Below are positions 1 to 7,211 of a stretch of 64,000 nucleotides of DNA, in pieces; the stretch's first letter is position 1, and every line of letters begins with the position of its first letter. The notes under the pieces were generated by a model, which did not search any database, was not told where the DNA came from, and saw only the letters and a program-made list of their open reading frames with translations. Made by a program: the position numbers and the translations under genes. This DNA comes from Methylomonas albis (GTDB lineage Bacteria > Pseudomonadota > Gammaproteobacteria > Methylococcales > Methylomonadaceae). The stretch covers positions 1,178,001 through 1,242,000 of the forward strand of contig NZ_JACXSS010000001.1 in the NCBI RefSeq assembly GCF_014850955.1, in the 5' to 3' direction.

Positions 1-563
1 TGGCAGTTACCGACGGTTTTCGGGCTGATGTTGAGGGTTTTGGCGATGGTGTCGGGGGTATTGGCTTCGACGAGTAGGCGCAGGATTTCGAATTCCCTGG
101 CAGTTAAACTATTCAGTGCCAGGGTTTCATTGCCGAGATTTTCCAATGCCAGTGCTTGGGCGATGTCGGCGCTGAGAATATGCCTACCTAGATGGACTTC
201 TCGTATCGCCTGCAGCAGCATGTCCGGCGCGCTGCTTTTGGTGACGTAACCCAAGGCGCCAACCCGGCAGGCTTGGCGGGCAAAGCTGGGGTTTTGATGC
301 ATGCTGAATGCCAGTATCCTGGCTTTGCTGTCGCGCTGTTTGATGCGGCCTATCAATTCCAGCCCACTTAAGCCGGGCATGGTTAAATCGGTTACCACGA
401 CGTCGGGTTGCTGTTCTTTGTAGAGCTGATAGGCATCGGCACCGTTCGCGGCTTCAGCTATTACTTTCATATCTGCTTGTTTGCTGATTAGCGAGCGATA
501 ACCTTCTCGAACTATCGCGTGATCGTCTATCAGCAAAATACCGATTGTGGTCTGTTTGTTCAT
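1..563 (-). CDS. NarL/FixJ-family response regulator, C-terminus cut by window start
   Basis: Cytoplasmic response regulator that would be phosphorylated by the kinase encoded just downstream. I translated it from the minus strand: it begins MNKQTTIGILLIDDHAIVRE, has the acidic pair DD near residue 14, the phospho-acceptor region VVVTDLTMPG and the conserved K in GYVTKSS, then the start of a LuxR-type helix-turn-helix (LTAREFEILRLL...TIAKTLNISPKTV). The last part of the HTH lies outside the window. Its ATG overlaps the start region of the neighbouring arrangement: the kinase stop codon (560-562) overlaps this ATG (561-563) as ATGA, so the two genes are translationally coupled with the kinase first. 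The MoxX/MxaB-type regulators of methanol oxidation are a possible identity because of the MoxY-like partner, but target genes are not visible here. Confidence 0.85.
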   Translation of the reverse strand, partial: MNKQTTIGILLIDDHAIVREGYRSLISKQADMKVIAEAANGADAYQLYKEQQPDVVVTDLTMPGLSGLELIGRIKQRDSKARILAFSMHQNPSFARQACRVGALGYVTKSSAPDMLLQAIREVHLGRHILSADIAQALALENLGNETLALNSLTAREFEILRLLVEANTPDTIAKTLNISPKTVGNC

Positions 564-1912
564 TGGGCGGTTTCCGGCTGAGCTAGTGGCAGGCGCGCTT
601 GAATTTTCAATCCATGAGGTTGGGCTATGCTCAAGTCTAAGCGGCCGTTTAAGGCCAATACGCGTTCGCGCATGCCCAGTAAGCCTATCCCCTGGTCGAT
701 GGCAAACGGCAAATCGATGGCGCTGCCGTCGTCTTGTATGGTCAACGTAAGCTCGGTATCGGCGATGGTCAGCGTAATATCGGCCTGGCTGGCCGAGGCA
801 TGTTTGGCTATATTGCTAATGCCTTCTTGAACGATGCGGAACAGGCTGATAGTCAGCGGCTCCGGCAGCTTTTTGCAATCGCCGGCGATATGCAGTTTGT
901 AGCGTGTCTTACTCAGACTGTTCCAACGCGCCAAAAGGCTTCGCAAGCTAGCGTCCAGGCCTAGCTCCTCCAGTTCCGCCGGTCGTAAGCGCGTCAATAA
1001 GTCTCGCACACTCTGCTGCATGGTTTGGGTAAAACGGCTGATTTGCTCGGCTTCCGTGATTAGTTCGGGGCAACTTTGCTGAGCGGTTTGGGCGATACCG
1101 GCGGCGACCGCGTGGATCGCAGTTAGGCATTGGCCCAGTTCGTCGTGAAGCTCCCGCGCCAGATAGCGGCGTTCCTCTTCCTGTAAGTTCATCAACATCA
1201 CTACCAATTTTTGCCGTTCCGTTAGTAGTTGTTGTTGATTGTCGGCGAGTTGATTGATAGCCGTCGCGGTTTGCCGCCATTCCAGTAATCCAAATTTGGG
1301 CAGTCGATACCCCAAATCGCCCTGGCTGAGTCGGTTCAGTCCTTGGACAATGGTCTGGGCTGGACGTAGAGCGCGGCTGACGGCTAAATAAACCAACAGG
1401 CAGACTGCCGCGATAGTAATCGTGTATAGCGCCAGTAAATGCCTCACGTCCTCCCAGGCGTGGGCTATCGACATTTCGGCGCTAACCGAAACCGTTAATA
1501 CGCCGTAAATCTGGCCGTTGTAAGTTATTGGGCGCTGCCAGTCGAAGTTCGGCCCGAAAAGTCGTCGGTATAGCTTAGCAAAATGCTGAGGATAGTAATG
1601 AGTCGATAGGTCGATGCCCTTGCAATAGTTGCGCATCGTTTCGCCGTCATTAGCGAGATAGCTGGCGCAAATGCCGGGTTCGCTGCCGGTCTGCTTCCAT
1701 AAATCAAAATCGGGAAACGGGCTGGTCGGCTTTTCGCCGGCGCTCACTTTGAATAACTGAAACTCCAGTTGTTTGCCCAGCGCGGCCAAGGTGTTTTGCG
1801 CTAGCGTTGCAGATTGTTCGGCGCTGCCATGCAATACGTAAGCGACAGTAGCGAGTAAACACAGCAAGGCTACCGCCGTGATACGAGATAACAAATACAG
1901 TTTTAGGTTCAT
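560..1912 (-). CDS. MoxY/NarX-type membrane sensor histidine kinase
   Basis: Inner-membrane sensor kinase of 450 aa. An N-terminal membrane segment (about residues 8-28), a periplasmic region of about 125 residues and a second segment (about 160-180) are followed by a HAMP-like linker, a HisKA_3 dimerisation helix with the phospho-acceptor His near residue 256 (EEERRYLARELHDELGQ) and a HATPase domain (QEGISNIAKHA, then GIGLLGMRERV). The periplasmic region resembles the LapD/MoxY N-terminal domain by eye. HisKA_3 kinases pair with NarL-type regulators, which is what follows with a 4-nt overlap. MoxY/MxaY kinases are known to control methanol dehydrogenase genes in methylotrophs; that role here is inferred from domain layout and neighbours only. 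The start is the first ATG before a clear membrane segment. Confidence 0.8.
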   Translation of the reverse strand: MNLKLYLLSRITAVALLCLLATVAYVLHGSAEQSATLAQNTLAALGKQLEFQLFKVSAGEKPTSPFPDFDLWKQTGSEPGICASYLANDGETMRNYCKGIDLSTHYYPQHFAKLYRRLFGPNFDWQRPITYNGQIYGVLTVSVSAEMSIAHAWEDVRHLLALYTITIAAVCLLVYLAVSRALRPAQTIVQGLNRLSQGDLGYRLPKFGLLEWRQTATAINQLADNQQQLLTERQKLVVMLMNLQEEERRYLARELHDELGQCLTAIHAVAAGIAQTAQQSCPELITEAEQISRFTQTMQQSVRDLLTRLRPAELEELGLDASLRSLLARWNSLSKTRYKLHIAGDCKKLPEPLTISLFRIVQEGISNIAKHASASQADITLTIADTELTLTIQDDGSAIDLPFAIDQGIGLLGMRERVLALNGRLDLSIAQPHGLKIQARLPLAQPETAQ

Positions 1913-2106
1913 GATCGGGTTGTATGGCGCTAAAAATTCGGCGGATCCGGCATGGATGGCATTTTAGGTAGTCGTGACTGAGCTGCATAGCTTGTCGGTA
2001 AAGTGCGGGCAATTTGCCCGAGTTTGTCGGGCAAATTTCGGCTTACCGGCGGTTGTTAGCCGCTTAAGCTGAGGTCTTCTTAATCAGCTTAGTATGGAGA
2101 CTGGAA

Positions 2107-2538
2107 ATGCTTAAAACAGTGAACGTCAGCAAAACTATGCCGATACCGGCTGCAACGGTGTGGTCGGCGATAGCCGGTATCGGCGGTCTGGAGCGATGGT
2201 TCCCGGTTATTACTGCTTGTTGTGTGATAGGCAATGGCGTCGGTGCGATGCGGGTTTTGACCTTGGCGGCGGGTGGGGAAATGACGGATAGAATCGAGCT
2301 AATCGATCACGGCCGCCGACGCTTTCAATACAACCGTATTGAATCGCCGTTTCCGGTGAGCAGTAATCTGGGGACGGTGGAGGTCGGCGAAGCGCTTGAT
2401 GGCGGCAGTGTGCTGGAGTGGAGCGTGGATATTGACGCAGACGCGGAAAGCCTAGATTTGCTTGAATTTGTACGCCAGGCGATAACGGACGGTGTGGCTG
2501 GATTGGAGTGGGATTTACTGGATTCAGCAGCGTTATGA
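2107..2538 (+). CDS. SRPBCC-family protein (polyketide cyclase/MxaD-like fold)
   Basis: Small soluble protein of 143 aa with the START/SRPBCC signature: an N-terminal strand-helix pattern (VNVSKTMPIPAATVWSAIAG then LERWFPVI), a central acidic ligand-strand region and a long C-terminal helix (about residues 113-140). The family binds hydrophobic ligands in a helix-grip cavity; no catalytic residues can be named. MxaD, a methanol-oxidation accessory protein, belongs to this superfamily, and such proteins often sit near PQQ-dependent dehydrogenase genes, but direct identity is not shown. GGAG-type ribosome-binding sequence lies about 10 nt before the ATG. The stop overlaps the next start as ATGA, so it is co-translated with the following DUF3280-type gene. 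Confidence 0.7.
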   Translation: MLKTVNVSKTMPIPAATVWSAIAGIGGLERWFPVITACCVIGNGVGAMRVLTLAAGGEMTDRIELIDHGRRRFQYNRIESPFPVSSNLGTVEVGEALDGGSVLEWSVDIDADAESLDLLEFVRQAITDGVAGLEWDLLDSAAL

Positions 2539-3044
2539 ATAACCTTGGATTGATCAAATGTTTGTCGTTGGCTGTGGGTGTGTTCTCGGCTGCGGCTAAT
2601 GCCGCGTCGCGGATAGCGGTTTTGGATTTTGAATTGAATGACATTACTTCGCTGCCTAATACTCCGTTAGAAGTAACGCGTACTGCCAGTATGGCGCCGT
2701 TGTTGATTGCGGCACTAAGCCGGTCAGGTGAATATAAAATCGTGGCTGTCGATGTTGCTAGCCAGAAAGCCGCTAACGCAAGCTTCGGTTATTTGTTCCG
2801 ATTCCACGATTTGGCAGCGCGATTGGGTCAGCAGCAGGGTGCGGATTGGGTTCTAGTCAGTCAACACAGCAAACCCAGCTATTTGTTTTCGTATCTGTGG
2901 GTGTATTTGATCGATGTGAAGCAGCAGGCGGCGGTGGCCCGTTACGATATTGAGATGAAGGGTAATCATCAAAAAGTCACCCAGCATGGCATCGATACGC
3001 TGGCGGGAAAGATTCAAGCTACGCTTGCTATTAGTAAGCATTAG
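2535..3044 (+). CDS. secreted DUF3280/DUF2380-type protein
   Basis: Predicted exported protein of 169 aa. I chose the ATG at 2535, which overlaps the previous stop and begins a normal signal peptide (MNNLGLIKCLSLAVGVFSAAANA), over an upstream in-frame ATG at 2508 that would add nine residues inside the SRPBCC gene. The mature part starts with IAVLDFELND, typical of this family of unknown function, and contains a periplasmic-looking alpha/beta pattern (GADWVLVSQHSKPS). As far as I know, family members recur beside PQQ-dependent alcohol dehydrogenase genes. It is followed by a strong intrinsic terminator. Confidence 0.65.
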   Translation: MNNLGLIKCLSLAVGVFSAAANAASRIAVLDFELNDITSLPNTPLEVTRTASMAPLLIAALSRSGEYKIVAVDVASQKAANASFGYLFRFHDLAARLGQQQGADWVLVSQHSKPSYLFSYLWVYLIDVKQQAAVARYDIEMKGNHQKVTQHGIDTLAGKIQATLAISKH

Positions 3045-3060
3045 GCGGATTGACGGGCAT

Positions 3061-3090
3061 AAAAAAGCCGCTGTGTAGCGGCTTTTCTTT
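3061..3090. terminator. bidirectional rho-independent terminator
   Basis: A hairpin AAAAGCCGCT-gtgt-AGCGGCTTTT with A-rich 5' and T-rich 3' flanks lies 17 nt after the DUF3280-type stop, so it can terminate in both directions. It most likely served both this operon and the convergent rplM-rpsI operon before a group II intron inserted immediately at its 3' edge. Confidence 0.85.
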
Positions 3091-4926
3091 GTGTACGCCC
3101 AGCATGGGCATGAACTTATGGGGTGCAAGTCCCCTGTCGGAGAATTCAACGTTAATCATGTTAGCGATCATAACGACTAGCCGAAGGCAAAGGCAAGCCC
3201 GCGAGGGATTGTCTGAAGGAAGCCTAAGTGCAAAACGACGAGCCGACGAACAGAAATCGGATATAAGGCTGAGCAGCAGGGTCGAGTTGGCACAGGACAA
3301 CGAAGGCCATGAATTCGCGCTGTACAGTAAATCCGGCGGTTGTGTCGTGACAGTTCATGTTCTTATCTGGGGAGATCTGAGACGCCAGCGGCTCTTGAAG
3401 AGCAGCGCGCATCGTAGCCATGCGGTGTGTGACGTTTCAGAAGTCAGCAGCGGTCATAGTAGCTTTGGCGGCGGGATTGCCGGCGGCGCGAAGGACCAAA
3501 GAAACAGGACAGGGCAGCGCCTTGTCAGACTCGGTATTGACGGAGCCTGCGACCCGCGGGAAGTGAGTGCTGGCGTATGACAACCGTGCACGCCTTGGAA
3601 CAATCTTTACTGGAGACCATCGTCGCCCGCGACAACCTGCAACGCGCCTGGAAGCGCGTGAAGGCGAACAAGGGCGCGGCCGGAGTTGATGCAATAGCCG
3701 TGGCGGATTTTCCGGCTTGGGCGCAACAACATTGGCCGACCATCAAGGCCCAATTGATGAGCGGCGACTACCAACCGGAAGCGGTCCGGCGGGTGTGGAT
3801 ACCCAAACCCAACGGCGATAAACGGCCGTTGGGCATCCCCACAATCGCCGACCGCGTCATCCAGCAAGCCATCGCGCAACAGCTCGCGCCGCACTTCGAG
3901 CGCGAGTTCAGCCACAACAGCTACGGTTTCCGTCCCGGACGTAACGCTCACCAAGCCATCCGGCAAGTGCGCGACTATATTCGAGCGAAATACCGGATGG
4001 TGGTGGACATCGATTTGGCTGCCTTCTTCGACAACGTCAATCACGATGTGTTGATGCGGCTGCTCAGCCAACGCATCCGCGACAAGCGGGTGTTGCAACT
4101 GATCGGTCGTTATTTGCGCACCGGCGTCATCGAAAACGAGCAATGGCAAGCGACCCCGAAGGGTGTTCCCCAAGGTGGTCCGCTATCGCCGTTGCTGGCT
4201 AACGTCGTATTGCACGAATTGGACGTCTACCTGCATCAATGCGGCCACCGTTTTGCCCGTTACGCCGATGACTTCGTTATCTGCGTGCGCAGCCTGCGGG
4301 CGGCGCAACGGGTGCAGGCCAACGTCACACGGTTTCTGGAACAGCGGTTGAAACTGCACGTCAATCTCAACAAAAGTCGTATCTGTACCAGCAACGAACT
4401 GGAGTTTCTCGGGTTCTGCTTCCGAGGCAACAAAATCGTCTGGAGCGACAAAGCGTTACACCGCTTTAAACATCGGATCAAACAACTCACGGGGCGCTCG
4501 TGGGGCGTCAGCCTGGCTTACCGCTACCGCGAATTGCGACGCTATATCGTGGGTTGGATGAACTACTTTGCGTTATCGGAATATTACCGGCCAGTTCCCG
4601 AGCTGGACGAATGGCTACGGCGGCGCATGCGCTGTTGCTACTGGAAACAGTGGCGGTGGCCGCGCACCAAGATCAGCCATCTGGTCAGTTTGGGCGTCAG
4701 CCTGAAGGAAGCGATTAAAACCGGCGTGAGCTCGAAAGGGCCTTACGCCATGTCGCGGACACCGATTACGCAGATGGCGATGAACAACGAGTGGTTAAAA
4801 GCGCAGGGCTTGGTGTCGATCAAAGACCAGTGGGTACGTTTTCATTACCCTGTTTCAACCGCCTAGTGCGGACCCGCATGCTAGGTGGTGTGGGGAGGGC
4901 GAGAGAGAAACTCGCCCTTACCCGAT
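3091..4926 (+). mobile_element. group II intron (class C-like) inserted behind a terminator
   Basis: Retroelement RNA carrying its own reverse transcriptase. The 5' end is placed at GTGTACGCCCAGCATGGGC, which resembles the GUGYG-type start and first helix of many bacterial group II introns, followed by the common stretch TGCAAGTCCCCTGTCGGAG. After the RT stop, a stem CCTAGTGCG/CGCA-tg-CTAGG with a 2-nt bulge (about 4863-4886) looks like domain V, and GGGCGAG/CTCGCCC (about 4898-4918) looks like domain VI, ending near ACCCGAT. The maturase lacks an endonuclease domain and the insertion point lies flush with a rho-independent terminator, both known traits of class C introns. Exact ends are uncertain by a few nucleotides; the 5' GTGTA departs from GTGYG. 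Confidence 0.75.
3577..4866 (+). CDS. ltrA: group II intron reverse transcriptase/maturase
   Basis: Intron-encoded protein of 429 aa that promotes splicing and retromobility. Reverse transcriptase motifs are present in order: RPLGIPTIADRVIQQA, YGFRPGRNAHQAI, the first catalytic Asp in VVDIDLAAFFDNV (about residue 144), PQGGPLSPLLANV, the catalytic YADD (FARYADDFVICV, about residue 230), and LEFLGFCF. The C-terminal maturase/X region (RRYIVGWMNYFALSE and following) runs to the end, with no HNH-type endonuclease domain after it, as is usual for class C introns. The frame is intact. The start lies inside the intron roughly 490 nt from its 5' end. Confidence 0.93.
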   Translation: MTTVHALEQSLLETIVARDNLQRAWKRVKANKGAAGVDAIAVADFPAWAQQHWPTIKAQLMSGDYQPEAVRRVWIPKPNGDKRPLGIPTIADRVIQQAIAQQLAPHFEREFSHNSYGFRPGRNAHQAIRQVRDYIRAKYRMVVDIDLAAFFDNVNHDVLMRLLSQRIRDKRVLQLIGRYLRTGVIENEQWQATPKGVPQGGPLSPLLANVVLHELDVYLHQCGHRFARYADDFVICVRSLRAAQRVQANVTRFLEQRLKLHVNLNKSRICTSNELEFLGFCFRGNKIVWSDKALHRFKHRIKQLTGRSWGVSLAYRYRELRRYIVGWMNYFALSEYYRPVPELDEWLRRRMRCCYWKQWRWPRTKISHLVSLGVSLKEAIKTGVSSKGPYAMSRTPITQMAMNNEWLKAQGLVSIKDQWVRFHYPVSTA

Positions 4927-4942
4927 TCCCAATAAGAAACGC

Positions 4943-5332
4943 TTAACGTTTTGAGTATTGAGGACGTTTTCTGGCTTTATGCAAGCCGACTTTTTTACGT
5001 TCGACTTCGCGAGCGTCGCGAGTAACATAACCGGCTTTTCTCAGCGATGGTCTCAATGCTTCGTCGAAAACCATCAACGCACGAGTCAGGCCGTGACGAA
5101 TCGCGCCAGCTTGGCCTGAAGGGCCGCCACCGCAAACGATGATGTTGACGTCGAAATCACTGGTTTTGCCCAACAATTCCAATGGTTGTCTGGCAATCAT
5201 CTCGTCGGTTTTGCGGCCGAAATATTGCTCAACAGGAAGTTTGTTGATAGTGAATTGTCCTGAACCGATGGTGGCGTAGACGCGAGCGATTGCGCTTTTG
5301 CGACGACCTGTTCCGTAGTATTGAGCTGCCAT
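4943..5332 (-). CDS. rpsI: 30S ribosomal protein S9
   Basis: Small-subunit ribosomal protein of 129 aa. It starts [19 protein letters not shown] and ends in the basic tail [17 protein letters not shown], whose terminal SKR reaches the P-site tRNA in bacterial ribosomes. The conserved [15 protein letters not shown] block is present. It follows rplM by 15 nt, the standard operon order. Its stop is only 16 nt from the inserted group II intron, so its terminator has been displaced. Confidence 0.98.
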   Translation of the reverse strand: MAAQYYGTGRRKSAIARVYATIGSGQFTINKLPVEQYFGRKTDEMIARQPLELLGKTSDFDVNIIVCGGGPSGQAGAIRHGLTRALMVFDEALRPSLRKAGYVTRDAREVERKKVGLHKARKRPQYSKR

Positions 5333-5347
5333 AAACTATCTACCTAC

Positions 5348-5776
5348 TTAGAATTCTAAAACTTTAGGTTGCTGAGATTGATGACTATGCTCAGAACCTG
5401 CGTAAACTTTCAATTTTTTGAACATTGCACGGCCCAATGGATTTTTGGGCAGCATGCCTTGAACGGCGGTGGTGATGATTCTGTCCGGAAAAGTTTGTCT
5501 TAACTTGCCTAAAGAAGTTGACTTCATGTTACCGACATAACCAGTATGGTGATAATACATTTTGTCTTTTTCTTTGTTGCCGGTAACGCCAACTTTTTCG
5601 GCGTTAATGACGATGATGTAATCGCCGGTGTCAACGTGTGGTGTGAATTCGGGTTTGTGTTTTCCGCGAAGACGTCGTGCAATTTCAGTAGCAAGGCGAC
5701 CTAATGTCTTTCCTTCTGCATCAATCACGTACCAATCGCGCTTAACTTCTGCGGGCTTTGCACTAAATGTTTTCAT
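5348..5776 (-). CDS. rplM: 50S ribosomal protein L13
   Basis: Large-subunit ribosomal protein of 142 aa, the standard length. Family blocks are visible: [50 protein letters not shown] and [19 protein letters not shown]. It is the first gene of the rplM-rpsI operon. A promoter candidate lies at 5822-5849. In E. coli the operon is feedback-regulated through the rplM leader; nothing equivalent was identified in this leader. Confidence 0.98.
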   Translation of the reverse strand: MKTFSAKPAEVKRDWYVIDAEGKTLGRLATEIARRLRGKHKPEFTPHVDTGDYIIVINAEKVGVTGNKEKDKMYYHHTGYVGNMKSTSLGKLRQTFPDRIITTAVQGMLPKNPLGRAMFKKLKVYAGSEHSHQSQQPKVLEF

Positions 5777-5821
5777 CTTTGCTTTTTAGTCTTTTGGGGC
5801 TATAAAAACCGTGAATTGTAC

Positions 5822-5849
5822 TTAATAGGGCTTGTAACATCAAGTCCAA
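5822..5849 (-). promoter_or_regulatory. candidate sigma70 promoter for rplM-rpsI
   Basis: On the minus strand TTGGAC (5849-5844) and TATTAA (5827-5822) are 16 nt apart, about 46 nt upstream of the rplM ATG and immediately after the ntrX stop. Assigned by eye. Confidence 0.4.
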
Positions 5850-7211
5850 TTAAAGCTTAATTTTCAGGGAATGTAGTTTTCGGTACAAATGCGTACGTTC
5901 CATGCCGATAGCCGATGCCAGTTTGGCGACGCTGCCGCCGGTTTTTTCGAAATGATATTCCAGGTAGGATTTTTCAAAATGGTCTCGAGCTTCCTTCAGC
6001 GGCAAATTGAAAAACTCCGGTACATTCAGGCCTAGCTTAGGTTGTTCGGCTATCGATCCTAGTGCGGTTTTTACTTCGTCGAGTTCAATATCGTCGCCGG
6101 CACCCAGTATCATCAGACGTTGCACCAGATTACGCAATTCGCGCACATTACCTGGCCAGCTGTAATTACGCAAATAATTTTGTGCTGCCATCGAGAAGCG
6201 CCGGAACGGCAGCTTTTCTTGAGTAACGAAATGATCGACGTAAAAATTCAACAAGCTGGGTACGTCTTCGCTGTGTTCGCGTAACGGCGGAATCTCTAGC
6301 GTGACCACATTCAACAAGTAATAAAGATCCTGGCGGAAGCGGCCGCTGTTGACTTCTTCTTCCAAAGACATGCGGGTGGACGCGACGACACGCACATCGA
6401 CGCGCACCGCCTGGCTGCCGCCAACCCGCAGAAACGAACTGGATTCCAGCGCGCTAAGCAAGCGGGTTTGGGTTTCCGGGTCCATGCCGCCGATTTCGCC
6501 GAGGAACAGTGTGCCGCGATGGGCTTGTTCCAGTAGGCCTCGATAAACCCGACCGTTGTCTTCACGGCCGAAAAACTCCACTGCAGAGTTTTCCGGGGAG
6601 ATACTGCCGACCGACACATCGACAAAGGAGCCGTCGCGCCGTGAACTATTGTTGTGCAAATAGCGGGCGAACATTTCCTTACCGACACCGGCTTCGCCCA
6701 CGAACAATACTCGGGCGTCGTGTTGTGCCAGCCGTTTCAATTTGTCTTTGGTGCGTTCCACCACTGCACTTTTACCGACCGGATCCACGCCTATCATCAG
6801 CTGTTGTTTCAAACCGGCGTTTTCGCGTTGTAATGAGCTGGTTTCCAGCGCACGTTCGACGATCAGCAGCAATTTGGCCAAGGATAGGGGTTTTTCCAAA
6901 AAGTCGTAAGCGCCAAGCCGAGTCGCTTCTACCGCCGATTCCACCGAGGCATGGCCGGACATCATGATCACCGGGCATAGCGCATCGTCTTCGCTAACCC
7001 ATTCCCGCAGCAGGGTGATGCCGTCGCTGTCAGGCATCCAGATGTCTAGCAGAATTAGATTGGGCTGACGCTGATTTTTAAGCGCTTTGGCTTCCGTGGC
7101 GTTTTCCGCCATGGCTACATCGTAACCTTCATCCTCTAGAATTTCAGACACCAATTGACGAATGTCCTGCTCGTCGTCTACCACCATTATGTAAGGTGCT
7201 TGCTTATTCAT
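5850..7211 (-). CDS. ntrX: NtrX-like response regulator with degenerate AAA+ domain
   Basis: Response regulator of 453 aa: receiver (DDEQDI..., phospho-acceptor in LILLDIWMPDSDG, K in FLEKPLS), AAA+ central domain and a Fis-type HTH at the C-terminus (GGSVAKLASAIGMERTHLYRKL). The stop of ntrY overlaps this ATG. Two defects are directly visible: the sigma54-contact GAFTGA loop is absent (sequence FFGREDNGRVYRGLLEQA) and the Walker B Asp is replaced by Gly (GTLFLGEIGGM instead of LFLDEIG). The Walker A GEAGVGKE is intact. NtrX family members lacking GAFTGA are known and act independently of sigma54, so this one is probably not a classical sigma54 activator. In other proteobacteria NtrYX affects nitrogen metabolism, respiration and envelope functions. 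Confidence 0.85.
   Translation of the reverse strand: MNKQAPYIMVVDDEQDIRQLVSEILEDEGYDVAMAENATEAKALKNQRQPNLILLDIWMPDSDGITLLREWVSEDDALCPVIMMSGHASVESAVEATRLGAYDFLEKPLSLAKLLLIVERALETSSLQRENAGLKQQLMIGVDPVGKSAVVERTKDKLKRLAQHDARVLFVGEAGVGKEMFARYLHNNSSRRDGSFVDVSVGSISPENSAVEFFGREDNGRVYRGLLEQAHRGTLFLGEIGGMDPETQTRLLSALESSSFLRVGGSQAVRVDVRVVASTRMSLEEEVNSGRFRQDLYYLLNVVTLEIPPLREHSEDVPSLLNFYVDHFVTQEKLPFRRFSMAAQNYLRNYSWPGNVRELRNLVQRLMILGAGDDIELDEVKTALGSIAEQPKLGLNVPEFFNLPLKEARDHFEKSYLEYHFEKTGGSVAKLASAIGMERTHLYRKLHSLKIKL

Noticed and set aside
2508-2534. Upstream ATG for the DUF3280-type gene
   Set aside because: It would extend into the SRPBCC gene and spoil the signal peptide; the ATGA overlap at 2535 is the more natural start.
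3607-4173. Long open frame antisense to the reverse transcriptase gene
   Set aside because: It mirrors the codon pattern of the RT gene, has no domain features, and the plus-strand RT motifs are unambiguous.
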